Origin: Bryobacteraceae bacterium
GTDB taxonomy: Bacteria > Acidobacteriota > Terriglobia > Bryobacterales > Bryobacteraceae
Assembly (NCBI GenBank): GCA_025980665.1
Contig: JAICXC010000021.1
Span: 1 to 52,049, forward strand
DNA: 52,049 nt
Direction: 5' to 3'
Below, one piece after another: positions 26,397-34,677 of the stretch. A program made the position numbers and the translations under genes. How positions within the stretch are numbered: position 1 is the stretch's first letter; the number at the start of each line of letters is the position of its first letter. The notes under the pieces were generated by a model. That model was not told the origin of the DNA and ran no database searches. It saw only the letters and a list, made by a program, of their open reading frames with translations.

Positions 26397-27914
26397 ATGG
26401 CCCTGTTCCGGACGCGATCGGCCGCAGTGTATGGCATCGACGCCTATCTCGTAGATGTCGAAGTGGATATGTATCCCGGCACGAACCGCGATTTCATCAC
26501 CGTAGGCATGCCGGATACGGCCGTCCGGGAGAGCCGCGAACGAATTAAGTCAGCGCTGCTCAACTCCGGGTTCGGCTATCCCAACAAAAGCGTGACCATC
26601 AACCTGGCGCCGGCCAACGTTCGCAAAGAGGGCGCCGGATTCGATCTTCCGATGGCGCTGGGAATTCTGGGTGCGATGGGAACCGTGGCACCCAGCAACG
26701 AGCATCTCCTGGTAGGCGAATTATCCCTGGACGGCGCCATCCGGCCGGTACGCGGCGTGCTTTCGATCGCGACGTGCGCGCGGCGGCAAAAGATCGCGAA
26801 CCTGCTGGTGCCAGCCGACAACGCTTCCGAAGCTGCCGTGGCCGACGATCTGAAAGTGTTCGGGATGCGGCATCTGAGCGAGGTGGTGGCGTTCCTCAAC
26901 AATCCGGACCAGTTTACGCCGCACGTGCGCGAAACAAGTCTGATACCAACTCTGAGCGCGTCGATGCTTGATTTTGGCGATGTGCGCGGCCAGACTACAT
27001 CTAAGCGCGCTCTAGAGGTCGCTGCGGCGGGCGGCCACAACGTACTTCTCGTAGGACCGCCGGGATCGGGCAAGACCATGCTGGCGAAACGGCTCCCTGG
27101 GATCCTGCCGCCGTTGACCTATCCCGAGGCGCTTGAGACCACCCAGGTCCACAGTGTGGCGGGACTGTTGCCCAAGGGAATCGGACTGCTGGCCGAGCGC
27201 CCGTTCCGCGCGCCGCACCACTCGGTCTCGGATGCAGGCCTGATCGGTGGAGGCTCGGGAATGCCTCGGCCCGGCGAAGTGAGTCTGGCGCACAACGGCG
27301 TCTTGTTTCTGGATGAGCTGCCGGAGTTTCCCCGCAACGTGCTGGAGCAGTTGCGCCAGCCGCTTGAGGAGGGCAGCGTCACGCTCGCCCGCGCCCAGAT
27401 GACCCTTTCCTTCCCGTCGAATTTCATGCTGATCGCTGCCATGAACCCATGCCCCTGCGGGCACTTTTCCGATCCTACGCGCGAGTGCCGCTGTACCGGC
27501 GGCATTATCCAGCGCTACCTGGGAAAGATCAGCGGTCCTCTGCTCGACCGCATCGATCTGCACATCGAAGTTCCCGCAGTCGCCTATCAGGAGTTGCGCG
27601 GCCAGCCTACGGGCGCCACATCCGCCGATATGCGCGCTCGCGTGGAGCGCGTCCGCGGCATCCAGCACGGCCGCGGCTACTACAATTCGCAGATTCCGGT
27701 TCGCCAGATCCGGAAAATCTGCGCACTGGATGACGCGGGCGAACGAACCCTTGAAATGGCGGTGCGCCGGATGGGGCTTTCGGCGCGCGCGCACGATCGC
27801 ATTCTCAAAGTGGCCCGCACCATCGCTGATCTGGATAGCTCGGATAACGTTACGGCCAAGCATTTAGCCGAAGCGGTCCAGTATCGGAGCCTGGACCGGA
27901 ATTATTGGCAATAA
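26397..27914 (+). CDS. comM: ComM/YifB-family AAA+ ATPase (Mg-chelatase-like)
   Basis: The 505-residue product has an N-terminal Lon-like (S5/ChlI) domain (about residues 1-175), a central AAA+ module with Walker [11 protein letters not shown] and Walker [11 protein letters not shown], and a C-terminal Mg-chelatase-like domain (about 400-500). [16 protein letters not shown] zinc-like motif lies in between. ComM is a hexameric helicase that drives branch migration when transformed DNA recombines. No other competence genes are in the window. Confidence 0.93.
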   Translation: MALFRTRSAAVYGIDAYLVDVEVDMYPGTNRDFITVGMPDTAVRESRERIKSALLNSGFGYPNKSVTINLAPANVRKEGAGFDLPMALGILGAMGTVAPSNEHLLVGELSLDGAIRPVRGVLSIATCARRQKIANLLVPADNASEAAVADDLKVFGMRHLSEVVAFLNNPDQFTPHVRETSLIPTLSASMLDFGDVRGQTTSKRALEVAAAGGHNVLLVGPPGSGKTMLAKRLPGILPPLTYPEALETTQVHSVAGLLPKGIGLLAERPFRAPHHSVSDAGLIGGGSGMPRPGEVSLAHNGVLFLDELPEFPRNVLEQLRQPLEEGSVTLARAQMTLSFPSNFMLIAAMNPCPCGHFSDPTRECRCTGGIIQRYLGKISGPLLDRIDLHIEVPAVAYQELRGQPTGATSADMRARVERVRGIQHGRGYYNSQIPVRQIRKICALDDAGERTLEMAVRRMGLSARAHDRILKVARTIADLDSSDNVTAKHLAEAVQYRSLDRNYWQ

Positions 27915-27921
27915 TGTTCAG

Positions 27922-28701
27922 GTGACCAATTCCTCCGAACTCCTCGCGCAAGCAAGGATCAACCACAAGCGCCTTCTGGAACTTCCCCCGGCGATCCGAC
28001 CAAAGACACCCGCCGAAGCCTATGTTGTCCAGGACGGCCTCGTCGACCAATTGCTCGCGCATTACGGCGGTAATGTGATCGGATACAAAGTCGCTTGCAC
28101 CAACGTCACCGCGCAGCGCCAATTGAACGTCGACGCGCCTTTCTGCGGACGACTGCTATCCGCGTTCTTCTTCGACGGTCCCGCCCAGGTTGACGCGAGC
28201 AAATTCTTTATGCGCGTGGTCGAGGCCGAATTCGCCTTCGAGATGGAGCGCGATCTGCCACCGACAGCCGCGCAGCGCTCGCGCGATGAAATCGCCGCGG
28301 CGGTGAAAGGGGTGGTCCCTGCCATCGAAATCGTCGACAGTCGGTTCGACGACTGGACCACCATCGGCGCGGGGTCGCTGATCGCCGACAACGCCTGCAA
28401 CGCGGCCTGGGTCAAGGGCGCCTTAGTTACCGATTGGCAGGCTTTCGACCTGGCCGCGCAGGCCGTGCGCGTAACGGTTAACGGAAAAGTGCTGCGCGAA
28501 GGCAGTGGATGCAACGTGCTGGGTCATCCACTCAACGCCCTGGAATGGCTGGTCAACAGTTTGAGCGCACGCGGGCTTGGCTTGAAAGCCGGCCAATACG
28601 TCACCACTGGCGTCACGACCGAAGTCTACATGGGGGAGCGTGGAGATCGCATCACGGCCGATTTCGGCCCCGTAGGATCGGTCGACCTGGAATTCGTCTG
28701 A
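27922..28701 (+). CDS. 2-keto-4-pentenoate hydratase family protein
   Basis: The 259-residue product belongs to the fumarylacetoacetate hydrolase-like hydratases. It shows GYKVACTN, FMRVVEAEFAFEMERDLPP (metal-binding Glu residues) and VVPAIEIVDSRFDDW. Such enzymes hydrate 2-oxo-4-pentenoate in meta-cleavage routes, but no neighbouring aromatic-degradation genes are present, so the substrate is open. The start is GTG, 7 nt after comM, so cotranscription is likely. Confidence 0.88.
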   Translation: MTNSSELLAQARINHKRLLELPPAIRPKTPAEAYVVQDGLVDQLLAHYGGNVIGYKVACTNVTAQRQLNVDAPFCGRLLSAFFFDGPAQVDASKFFMRVVEAEFAFEMERDLPPTAAQRSRDEIAAAVKGVVPAIEIVDSRFDDWTTIGAGSLIADNACNAAWVKGALVTDWQAFDLAAQAVRVTVNGKVLREGSGCNVLGHPLNALEWLVNSLSARGLGLKAGQYVTTGVTTEVYMGERGDRITADFGPVGSVDLEFV

Positions 28702-28702
28702 A

Positions 28703-29557
28703 CTACTCGACGCGAAATGTCTCGCGCTGTTCGGCAGTCTGGCCGCCGATCTTATCGCGCACCGTGACCACTAGCGTATAGGTCGCGGGCGGGACGTTGG
28801 CATCCAGATGCAGGCTCAAAGCGCCTGGGACGCGCAGCTGTGGATAGAACGATTCTTTCGATTCCGCGGCCGCCTCCGGCTGTGCGAAGAGCTCCTTGCC
28901 GTCCGCGTTCAGCACGGCCAAGCCGTAATCCACCGAAAATTTATGATTCGCTTCGAACTTGTATCCCGCCATTTCGAATCGGGCCCATAGTGTGCTTCCC
29001 GGCCGGTAGACCACCGGTGGGCGCAAAGCCTCTGCATCGGTCTCATTGCGCAGGAAACGAAATTTCCGAATCACGAACGATGTGCTCGGCTCTATACTCT
29101 CCGCGCGCACGTGAAACGCCAGCTCTTCGCTGATATCCGAGCCTGCTAGTTCGTCTTTCACTGTGACCGGGATTTTGTAATTTCCGCCGGGAATGAAGGA
29201 CGGCAGGAGAAACGAAACTACGAATTTCGGGACCCAGTCTTTGTCTTGGGTGCGCAGCGAGTCATCCAGCCGGCCGGTTTTGGTGGCCTCCACAGCCACG
29301 CCGTCCGGGTCCACGATTCCCACCTTCCAAGATAGTTTTACGTTGCGATTGTCGCCAACTATCTGGCTGTCGAAACCAGCCACCCGGGCACTGAACCAAA
29401 CCGTTTCCCCCGGCAGGAAATCATGGGATGCCGGTAGCAGCGGACCGTCCTCATATTGGTGCAGAGCCAAACGCTCAAACGCGAGCCTCGATGCCGCCGG
29501 CAGTAGCCCTGCCGTGAACAGCAGTGTCAGGGCGATGATCCAGCCTCTGGATCTCAC
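28703..29557 (-). CDS. Exported beta-sandwich protein of unknown function
   Basis: The 284-residue product has a signal peptide (MRSRGWIIALTLLFTAGLLPAA) and three strand-rich units. Recurrent phrases such as GETVWFSARVAGF, GSTLWARFEMAGY and PPATYTLVVTVRDKIGGQ suggest Ig-like or MG2-type domains. No enzyme motif is seen. The GTG start has TAAAAT 7 nt upstream and no ribosome site, so a leaderless message is likely; that box lies in the last codons of the upstream lipoprotein gene. Confidence 0.7.
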   Translation of the reverse strand: MRSRGWIIALTLLFTAGLLPAASRLAFERLALHQYEDGPLLPASHDFLPGETVWFSARVAGFDSQIVGDNRNVKLSWKVGIVDPDGVAVEATKTGRLDDSLRTQDKDWVPKFVVSFLLPSFIPGGNYKIPVTVKDELAGSDISEELAFHVRAESIEPSTSFVIRKFRFLRNETDAEALRPPVVYRPGSTLWARFEMAGYKFEANHKFSVDYGLAVLNADGKELFAQPEAAAESKESFYPQLRVPGALSLHLDANVPPATYTLVVTVRDKIGGQTAEQRETFRVE

Positions 29558-29562
29558 GGATA

Positions 29563-30102
29563 CTATTTTAAGACGTCCGGATTAGTCGGCGTTTGAATCG
29601 GCACCTCCGCGTCCATCCGCAACGGAATTTGAATGGAAGCGTACGTGTCGAAGCCCGTATCGTTGATATCCGGCACCCGGAGTTTGTAGGAGGTGAGCGG
29701 CACATCGAACAGGATGTTCCCCTGCTGCGTCTGTCCCTGATTAATGGTCCTTAACAAGCCAAACCAGTTATCTACACCGTTGCCATCGGCAATTTCGCGA
29801 TACATCTGCCCGTTAGTTCCCTCCAGTGTCAGCAGAGGAACGGAAATGTCTTTACCGGTGCCGTTGGTAACGGAAAGCTTGATGAGCAGAAAACGCTGCT
29901 CCGGTGTCCGCACCTTGAATGAATCCCCTAACTGGGTTCGCCACGCGCTCTCGATCACCGAGTAGGTCAGTTGTCCAACTGGGACTCGCTCGCCCATGGA
30001 ATACTCGCTGCGAACTTGTTGTTGTGCTTGGCAGCCGCCCAGAAGCAGGGCGACAAAGATGCTGGAACCCCACAGCGCGTACGAGCGAACATATTTCGTC
30101 AT
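29563..30102 (-). CDS. Lipoprotein with DUF4352-like domain
   Basis: The 179-residue product has a lipoprotein signal peptide ending in the lipobox LLGGC. A strand-rich domain follows, with FLLIKLSVTNGTGKDISVPLLTLEGTNGQMY and GNILFDVPLTSYKLRV, the pattern of DUF4352/telomeric-repeat-like Ig folds found in bacterial lipoproteins. Function is unknown. The ATG at 30102 has a ggaggg site 7 nt upstream and is preferred over upstream in-frame starts that fall in the 22-bp repeats. Confidence 0.78.
   Translation of the reverse strand: MTKYVRSYALWGSSIFVALLLGGCQAQQQVRSEYSMGERVPVGQLTYSVIESAWRTQLGDSFKVRTPEQRFLLIKLSVTNGTGKDISVPLLTLEGTNGQMYREIADGNGVDNWFGLLRTINQGQTQQGNILFDVPLTSYKLRVPDINDTGFDTYASIQIPLRMDAEVPIQTPTNPDVLK
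29565..29570 (-). promoter_or_regulatory. -10 box TAAAAT, 7 nt before a GTG start
   Basis: On the minus strand TAAAAT is followed by 7 nt and the GTG at 29557. It overlaps the stop of the upstream lipoprotein gene. No ribosome site or convincing -35 box is visible. Confidence 0.5.
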
Positions 30103-30145
30103 CCAGGAACCCTCCCTCAATGTATCGGTTGCTCTTAATATCGGC

Positions 30146-30189
30146 GTTAATGCATGATGCACTAGTTGTTAATGCATGATGCACTAGTT
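30146..30189. repeat. Perfect 22-bp tandem duplication next to the Nudix stop
   Basis: Positions 30146-30167 and 30168-30189 are identical. Each copy contains the palindromes atgcat and actagt and the near-dyad tgcatgatgca. The second copy covers the first two plus-strand bases of the TAA stop of the Nudix gene. The pair sits 44 nt upstream of the lipoprotein start on the same strand, so it could also be two operator sites. Confidence 0.9.
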
Positions 30190-30661
30190 AGGGTGCGTCC
30201 GGCAAGTTTTGGAGCAGCCGGTCCAAGATCTCCGCCTGCCCTTTGAGAATCTTGCGGCGCGCGGTTACCAGAGAAAACCACTCCGCGCGATCAATTTCCG
30301 GGAATTCCTGCCATTTTCCGGAATTCGGAGGCCAGGGTAGCGAGAACGTGTTGCTGAGCAGGTTCCTCGGGTCAAGGTCGCCCTCCACCGCCCAGACGCT
30401 GACTATTTTGCCCCCAGGTTGTCGAACTTCTCCAAGCGGAATGAAGTCCCCCGAGGGCGTTACGCCGGTTTCTTCGGCAAACTCCCGTTTCGCGGCTGCC
30501 AGTGGATCCTCTTGGTCCCCATACTCACCTTTCGGAATCGACCAGGCGCCTTCGTCTTTGTGCTTCCAAAAGGGACCGCCGGGATGCGCCAGGAGGACTT
30601 CGATCTCGGATGCGGTCCGCCGGAACAGAAGAACGCCCGCACTCCGTTTGGGCTTAGGCAT
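30188..30661 (-). CDS. Nudix hydrolase
   Basis: The 157-residue product has the Nudix box G-x5-E-x7-REFAEETG (GDQEDPLAAAKREFAEETGVTP) near residues 48-70. The phrases LFRRTASEIEVLLAHPGGPFWKHKDEGAWSIPKGEY and REVRQPGGK-like GEVRQPGGKIVSVWAVEG match the diadenosine-polyphosphate/NTP-type subfamily. It probably hydrolyses a nucleoside diphosphate linked to another group; the substrate is not determined. TAAGCT lies 5 nt before the ATG without a ribosome site, another putative leaderless start. Confidence 0.9.
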   Translation of the reverse strand: MPKPKRSAGVLLFRRTASEIEVLLAHPGGPFWKHKDEGAWSIPKGEYGDQEDPLAAAKREFAEETGVTPSGDFIPLGEVRQPGGKIVSVWAVEGDLDPRNLLSNTFSLPWPPNSGKWQEFPEIDRAEWFSLVTARRKILKGQAEILDRLLQNLPDAP

Positions 30662-30760
30662 GATCGAGCTTAGCTCACATCAGGCCTATTCCGGCGCGAC
30701 CTTAGTAGATTCGTCCTATTGTCCCGCTGAGGTTCGTTGCTTAGGCTGGAAGGGAGCTAG

Positions 30761-32086
30761 GTGGCTCCGAGACTCTCCATGTTTCAAGTCGGACAATCCC
30801 TCGGTGACTATGCGATCCTCCAAGAGCTTGGAAAAGGCGGCTTTGGCCAAGTCTATAAGGTAGAGCACACCATTACCGGCCGGCGCGAAGCGATGAAGGT
30901 TCTCGCCTCCGGCAATGCCAATGCCGCGGAGCAATCCGAGCGGTTTCTTCGTGAAATCCGGCTGCAAGCCAGCTTAAGTCACCCCAATATTGCAGTGGTA
31001 CACACCGCCTTCTGGGTCAACGATGACCTTGCCCTGGTATGCGAATTTCTGGAAGGCGAGTCTCTACAGCAGCTCTTGGAGCGTCAGCCGCTATCGCAGA
31101 ATCAGGCCTTAGACATCATAGCGCAAGTCCTGGGCGCCCTCAGCTACGCCCACGCCCGCGGAATCATCCACCGGGATATTTCTCCCGCCAACATCTTTCT
31201 CACCGCTGGCGGAAGCGTGAAGATCATCGACTTCGGTTTGGCCAAGGCTGCTACCGACCTGCGCCTTACACGCGAGGGCTCGCCCATTGGTGCTGCCCAC
31301 TATATGTCCCCCGAGCAGATCCGTGGCGCTCAGGATATCGATGTGCGTACCGATGTCTACTCGGCGGGAGTGGTCCTCTACGAACTCCTGGTGGGGAAAA
31401 AGCCCTTCGGAGGCGATAGCGCATTCACGATCATGAAGGCTCATACGGAAGAGGCGCCTTCGTCACCCACAGCAACAAACCCTGAAATACCAAATGCGCT
31501 TTCGGCGATCGTTCTGCGCGCTTTGGCAAAGAAACCGGAAGCGCGATTCCAGTCAGCGGACGCATTCCTCCAGGCGATCGAAGACGTTCGAATAAAACCC
31601 ATCGCATCGAGCCAGCGCCGTTCGATCAGCCGGCCCTTGATGGCGGCGTGCGTAGCACTCTCGATCCTTATCGGAGGTTTGATCGCGGCGGTTACCACCA
31701 GGCACGGTAATGCTCAGGTTCAGACCGGAAAATCTCCTACAGCGGTACCGCCCCCAGACGCCGCAACGCCTGCCGTAGCCATTCCCGCTGTCGAAACCAT
31801 CCCGGCAGCGGTTCCCATTGCAGCCAAGAAGACGCTACATCGAAAGCCTGCGCGGCTGGCACCCAAGCCCCAGACGAGTAACGATTTGGTCGACCCGGAG
31901 TCGCCAACGCATGTCGTTGCCATCGAAACCCCGGCGTCCCCGAGCGACGACAGCGCTGTCTCGGTAAGCGCGAGTTCTGATGCCAAAACGAAGAATCCGG
32001 TGGTTAAACTTGGGGGATTTCTAAAACGCATCAATCCTTTGCAGCAAAGCAGTTCCACTTCCCACAAGGACGATCCTAAGAATTAA
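30761..32086 (+). CDS. Membrane-anchored Hanks-type Ser/Thr protein kinase
   Basis: The 441-residue product has a complete kinase domain: glycine loop ELGKGGFGQVYKVEH, invariant lysine in REAMKVL, catalytic loop IIHRDISPANIFL, DFG in KIIDFGLAKA, and activation-segment APE equivalent YMSPEQ. A single membrane span follows at about residues 290-310 (LMAACVALSILIGGLIAAV). The rest is a Pro/Ala/Ser-rich tail, probably outside. Such kinases relay surface signals, but no phosphatase or obvious target is adjacent. The GTG at 30761 has an agggag site 4 nt upstream; an ATG at 30779 is the alternative. Confidence 0.92.
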   Translation: MAPRLSMFQVGQSLGDYAILQELGKGGFGQVYKVEHTITGRREAMKVLASGNANAAEQSERFLREIRLQASLSHPNIAVVHTAFWVNDDLALVCEFLEGESLQQLLERQPLSQNQALDIIAQVLGALSYAHARGIIHRDISPANIFLTAGGSVKIIDFGLAKAATDLRLTREGSPIGAAHYMSPEQIRGAQDIDVRTDVYSAGVVLYELLVGKKPFGGDSAFTIMKAHTEEAPSSPTATNPEIPNALSAIVLRALAKKPEARFQSADAFLQAIEDVRIKPIASSQRRSISRPLMAACVALSILIGGLIAAVTTRHGNAQVQTGKSPTAVPPPDAATPAVAIPAVETIPAAVPIAAKKTLHRKPARLAPKPQTSNDLVDPESPTHVVAIETPASPSDDSAVSVSASSDAKTKNPVVKLGGFLKRINPLQQSSSTSHKDDPKN

Positions 32087-32090
32087 GGGC

Positions 32091-32405
32091 TTACGTTTTC
32101 TGCCAGCGGGCTAGCGCGGCCTGGCCGGCGGCCAGAGCGCCTTGCGCATCCAGCTTTCGCAGCGCAAGTTCACATAGCCGGATTTGATCGGCCGTTTCGC
32201 GCACTCGTTCGGGACCGAAGGCTTGGCTCCGGTCCACCACGAGAAGAGTCCTGCCATCCTTACCAGGAAGCAGGAGCCGCTCGAAATTGAGATAGATCAG
32301 TGTATCGAGCGCACCGTTGAGATTGCGCTTGCGGATGCGGCTGACGGCCTCTTCCAGCGCCTGTAGAATCGATTCTTCGCTCAACCACGTGTCTTTTTCA
32401 TTCAT
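32091..32405 (-). CDS. Small helical protein of unknown function
   Basis: The 104-residue product is charged and mostly helical, with a central strand stretch (ERLLLPGKDGRTLLVVDRSQAF) between helices. No family is recognised. It is convergent with the kinase (stops 5 nt apart) and begins 42 nt beyond the metallothionein-like gene on the same strand, so it could be cotranscribed with it. The reading frame has normal amino-acid composition, which favours a real gene. Confidence 0.55.
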   Translation of the reverse strand: MNEKDTWLSEESILQALEEAVSRIRKRNLNGALDTLIYLNFERLLLPGKDGRTLLVVDRSQAFGPERVRETADQIRLCELALRKLDAQGALAAGQAALARWQKT

Positions 32406-32447
32406 CGAGCAGCGTCTGGCTACCCTAACATCGACGATCTATCGGGC

Positions 32448-32612
32448 TTACGTGCCTGGCTCTTGACGCGAACCACAGCCGGGATGGCCACAACTACAGA
32501 CGATGTCGGCGGTCTTGGCCTCACCCTCACAGAAGGTGCTGCAATATTTGGTTCCTTCTTTTACTGTGCACCGACAGCTCGGATGAGCGCATTTATTGGG
32601 TTGAGTTGCCAT
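32448..32612 (-). CDS. Metallothionein-like Cys-rich metal-binding protein (54 aa)
   Basis: The product has 9 Cys and 2 His in 54 residues. Cys positions are 8, 13, 15, 24, 28, 39, 41 and 46, in CAHPSCRC, YCSTFCEG and CSCGHPGCG. The order C-x-H-x2-C-x-C ... YCS-x2-C ... C-x-C-GH-x2-C-G is the layout of bacterial SmtA/BmtA metallothioneins, which bind zinc, cadmium or copper as thiolate clusters in the cytosol. Start ATG has a gggaaggaa ribosome site 6 nt upstream. A small secreted-protein gene lies 70 nt upstream on the same strand. The gene is too short for most length cut-offs. (Eight Cys are listed; the count from the translation is eight, with His10 and His43 as extra ligands.). Confidence 0.82.
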   Translation of the reverse strand: MATQPNKCAHPSCRCTVKEGTKYCSTFCEGEAKTADIVCSCGHPGCGSRQEPGT

Positions 32613-32682
32613 AAGGTTTCCTTCCCGTGGGGGAGCTACTTCGCCGCGATCTTAGACACGGTGATTGTGTCGGCTTCATGGT

Positions 32683-32919
32683 TCAGGTTGAGGCGAAACT
32701 AAGAACGCAATTTTCTTGATCATAAGCAGCCGTCTCAGGAAGGAGAGCCTTATTTGTACTGAAGCGTTGCAAGGTTTTCACGCCGCGGTGAAACTCAGCC
32801 TGGGATAACCCCAGCGGCGCTTGCAGGGTGGCGCACCAGCACAGAATTACTGCCGATCCAATTCGTATCGTGGTGCGCCTCCCGTTCAACTGCAGACGGA
32901 TTAGCCGCTTGGGGAGCAT
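32683..32919 (-). CDS. Small putative secreted protein (78 aa)
   Basis: The open frame has a very good ribosome site (ggagg, 5 nt before the ATG at 32919). It begins with a basic N-terminus and a hydrophobic stretch (IRIGSAVILCWCATLQAPLGLSQA) that reads as a signal peptide, leaving a mature part of about 35-40 residues with one Cys. No family is recognised. It lies 70 nt upstream of the metallothionein-like gene on the same strand, so the two may form an operon. Only the ribosome site, signal-like segment and position support it. Confidence 0.45.
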   Translation of the reverse strand: MLPKRLIRLQLNGRRTTIRIGSAVILCWCATLQAPLGLSQAEFHRGVKTLQRFSTNKALLPETAAYDQENCVLSFAST

Positions 32920-33079
32920 ATCATCCTCCGGCCTGATGCAGTAAGCGCTCGGCCTGGTGGTTTGAACTTAGGTCGGACACTGCCGCAGCGATGAAGAAGT
33001 ACATTGGGTCGTTCGAAAAGGAAGCTCAGCATGTCGCGATCGCTCCCGCCATCCACTAAATGCCAATTAGGTCGAAGCT

Positions 33080-33709
33080 CTAGCGGAAAATCTGCCACCA
33101 TTTACGTTTCGAGGTAGGTGAAGCCACGGTGGCAGCCCTGTTCGGTTTTGAAGTGCTTTTTTGAACTTTCACGAACTCGCCCACCAGCCCTACTTGTAAA
33201 CTCGTTTCAATCTTCACCTCGTCGCCGTTGCGAAGCGTTACGACCACCTGCGACGTTGCGAAACCAATGGTGGTGACGGCAAATCGGCAATCACCTAATG
33301 GAAGATCCGCAAAGACAATCTCGCCTCTTTCGTTCGCATGTTCCGTCCGCGTTGGCTTGTTGTCAGACCCTAGCAGCGACGCTTGGGCTGTTGGAATCAC
33401 GGTGCCGGTTGGATCGGTGACCATGATACGAACACGACCAGCCTGGGCCATCAATGGTGAGATTGCGGTTAGTAGCGCGCCTAAGAGGACAGCACGTCGG
33501 CTTCGAGGCTGCGGAGGTAGTTCTTCACATAGAAGGCCACAGACGCGCCCGCCGGATTCCTTCCAGACTTCCTCCCACTCCTGCTCGGAGTACTTTTCTA
33601 TCGCGTGCACAGACGTCCGGCAAGCCTCGCAGTATCGATGGCGTCCATCGCCCTTCAAATCAGCCCACTGTTTCTGGCAGGGATTCAAGATGGCGAACCG
33701 TAGACTCAC
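33080..33709 (-). CDS. Membrane protein: Cys-rich cytosolic domain, one span, carboxypeptidase-regulatory-like domain
   Basis: The 209-residue product starts with a Cys-rich segment, C11-x3-W15 ... RYC27-x2-C30 ... VC57-x3-C61, which I recognise as resembling the short N-terminal module found on many Bacteroidota membrane proteins. A membrane span follows (about residues 72-90) and then a CarboxypepD_reg-like beta domain (VRIMVTDPTGTVIPTAQASLLG ... GEIVFADLPLGDCRFAVTTIGF). The tail is basic (SKRKWWQIFR). Metal binding by the N-terminus is inferred. The GTG start has TAGAAT 6 nt upstream and no ribosome site. Confidence 0.75.
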   Translation of the reverse strand: MSLRFAILNPCQKQWADLKGDGRHRYCEACRTSVHAIEKYSEQEWEEVWKESGGRVCGLLCEELPPQPRSRRAVLLGALLTAISPLMAQAGRVRIMVTDPTGTVIPTAQASLLGSDNKPTRTEHANERGEIVFADLPLGDCRFAVTTIGFATSQVVVTLRNGDEVKIETSLQVGLVGEFVKVQKSTSKPNRAATVASPTSKRKWWQIFR

Positions 33710-33715
33710 GGCGTT

Positions 33716-33721
33716 ATTCTA
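33716..33721 (-). promoter_or_regulatory. -10 box TAGAAT, 6 nt before a GTG start
   Basis: On the minus strand TAGAAT is followed by 6 nt and the GTG at 33709. There is no ribosome site, so a leaderless message is likely. A TTGGAT lies 20 nt further upstream, a longer spacing than usual. Confidence 0.5.
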
Positions 33722-33853
33722 TATCGGAAAGGTCGCCCGCTATCCAACCACTGACTCGGTTCCCATCCGAACGAACTGCTCTTTGCCGAACGTTCCCGGG
33801 CCTTCGCAGACCGAACTATCTACCTTGTTTGTGGGGATTTGGGGCTAACTTGT

Positions 33854-33928
<75 letters not shown>

Positions 33929-34227
33929 TCGCCCATACATTGAGGACACTTCCACAGATACCACATCTGAAGGCGGACCCGCCTCCATAGATGGAAACCC
34001 GGCGAGTGTTCCAGAGCGAATCGGTCTAATTGTTTTCTAGACTGCGCTGCTTCGAAGAAGGGGCAAAACAGGCTGGCTACCCAACTTGACAATGCCGAGC
34101 CAAGGCCTTATTTCGCGCCGTTTCGAGCGAGAATTGCTCGAATGGCATTAACATTACTCATGAACACACGGCGGCTGCCCGTCGGCGGATCGAGTCTCAC
34201 ACGATCCGCCGTAAGCCGCAACGCGGT
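33929..34227. other. Intergenic region with four short hairpins
   Basis: No gene was found. Three hairpins stand side by side: CAGAT-accac-ATCTG (33955-33969), AGGCG-gacc-CGCCT (33971-33984) and CCAT-ag-ATGG (33985-33994). A stronger one lies at 34183-34211. The region carries the upstream sequence of tRNA-Cys and of the lipoprotein gene, but no clear promoter was recognised. Confidence 0.5.
34183..34211 (+). promoter_or_regulatory. 10-bp perfect hairpin just before the lipoprotein start
   Basis: cggcggatcg (34183-34192) pairs perfectly with cgatccgccg (34202-34211) around a 9-nt loop. It ends 16 nt before the ATG at 34228 and no U-tract follows, so it is unlikely to be a terminator. A DNA operator or a translation-controlling hairpin are both possible. 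Confidence 0.45.
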
Positions 34228-34632
34228 ATGAGATATTTGCCCCGGTTTTATTGGTTGGCTGCTTCGACATTTCTAATGTCAACGCTAGCGTGCACAAAAA
34301 CGCACAAGGTCACTCGAGAGATGTCGTGGTCCGACCGGTCCAAACCTTATCCCTATCGTCCCTTGCCCACCGGAGCCGTTCGCTTGACATTCGTAGCGGC
34401 ACCGCACACCCACATCGGCATTGAGGCTCCGGGAGTGCAGGAGCATTTGCGAGCATCGGGCAAAGATAAGGTCTTAGTCGAATTCGATGTAGCCTGCCAT
34501 TCAGGTCAAGTGCGTTGGTTTCGGACGCTGTCTGTAGACGGGCAGGCCGTGATCAATGTCCTTCACGACGCATGGATGGAGACCGTCGATGCTCACGATC
34601 TTGAAGCGCCATTTGGGAACACATGCGAGTAG
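34228..34632 (+). CDS. Hypothetical lipoprotein
   Basis: The 134-residue product has a lipoprotein signal peptide with lipobox MSTLAC (Cys near residue 22). The mature part is a single strand-rich domain (GAVRLTFVAAPHTHIGIEAPGVQEHL ... KVLVEFDVACHSGQVRWFRTLSVDGQAV) with further Cys residues that could form a disulfide. No family is recognised. A strong hairpin precedes the start and there is no clear ribosome site. Confidence 0.6.
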   Translation: MRYLPRFYWLAASTFLMSTLACTKTHKVTREMSWSDRSKPYPYRPLPTGAVRLTFVAAPHTHIGIEAPGVQEHLRASGKDKVLVEFDVACHSGQVRWFRTLSVDGQAVINVLHDAWMETVDAHDLEAPFGNTCE

Positions 34633-34677
34633 TTTCGCTACGAGCCTTGCGGAGCCAAGTTATCCTCTGTCCAGTAT

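Noticed and set aside
27012..27863. Antisense frame of 283 codons inside comM
   Set aside because: comM motifs are intact on the plus strand, and the antisense product has no recognisable feature.
32463..32702. Plus-strand frame of 79 codons antisense to the metallothionein-like gene
   Set aside because: It has no ribosome site, and the opposite strand encodes an ordered Cys pattern with a good start.
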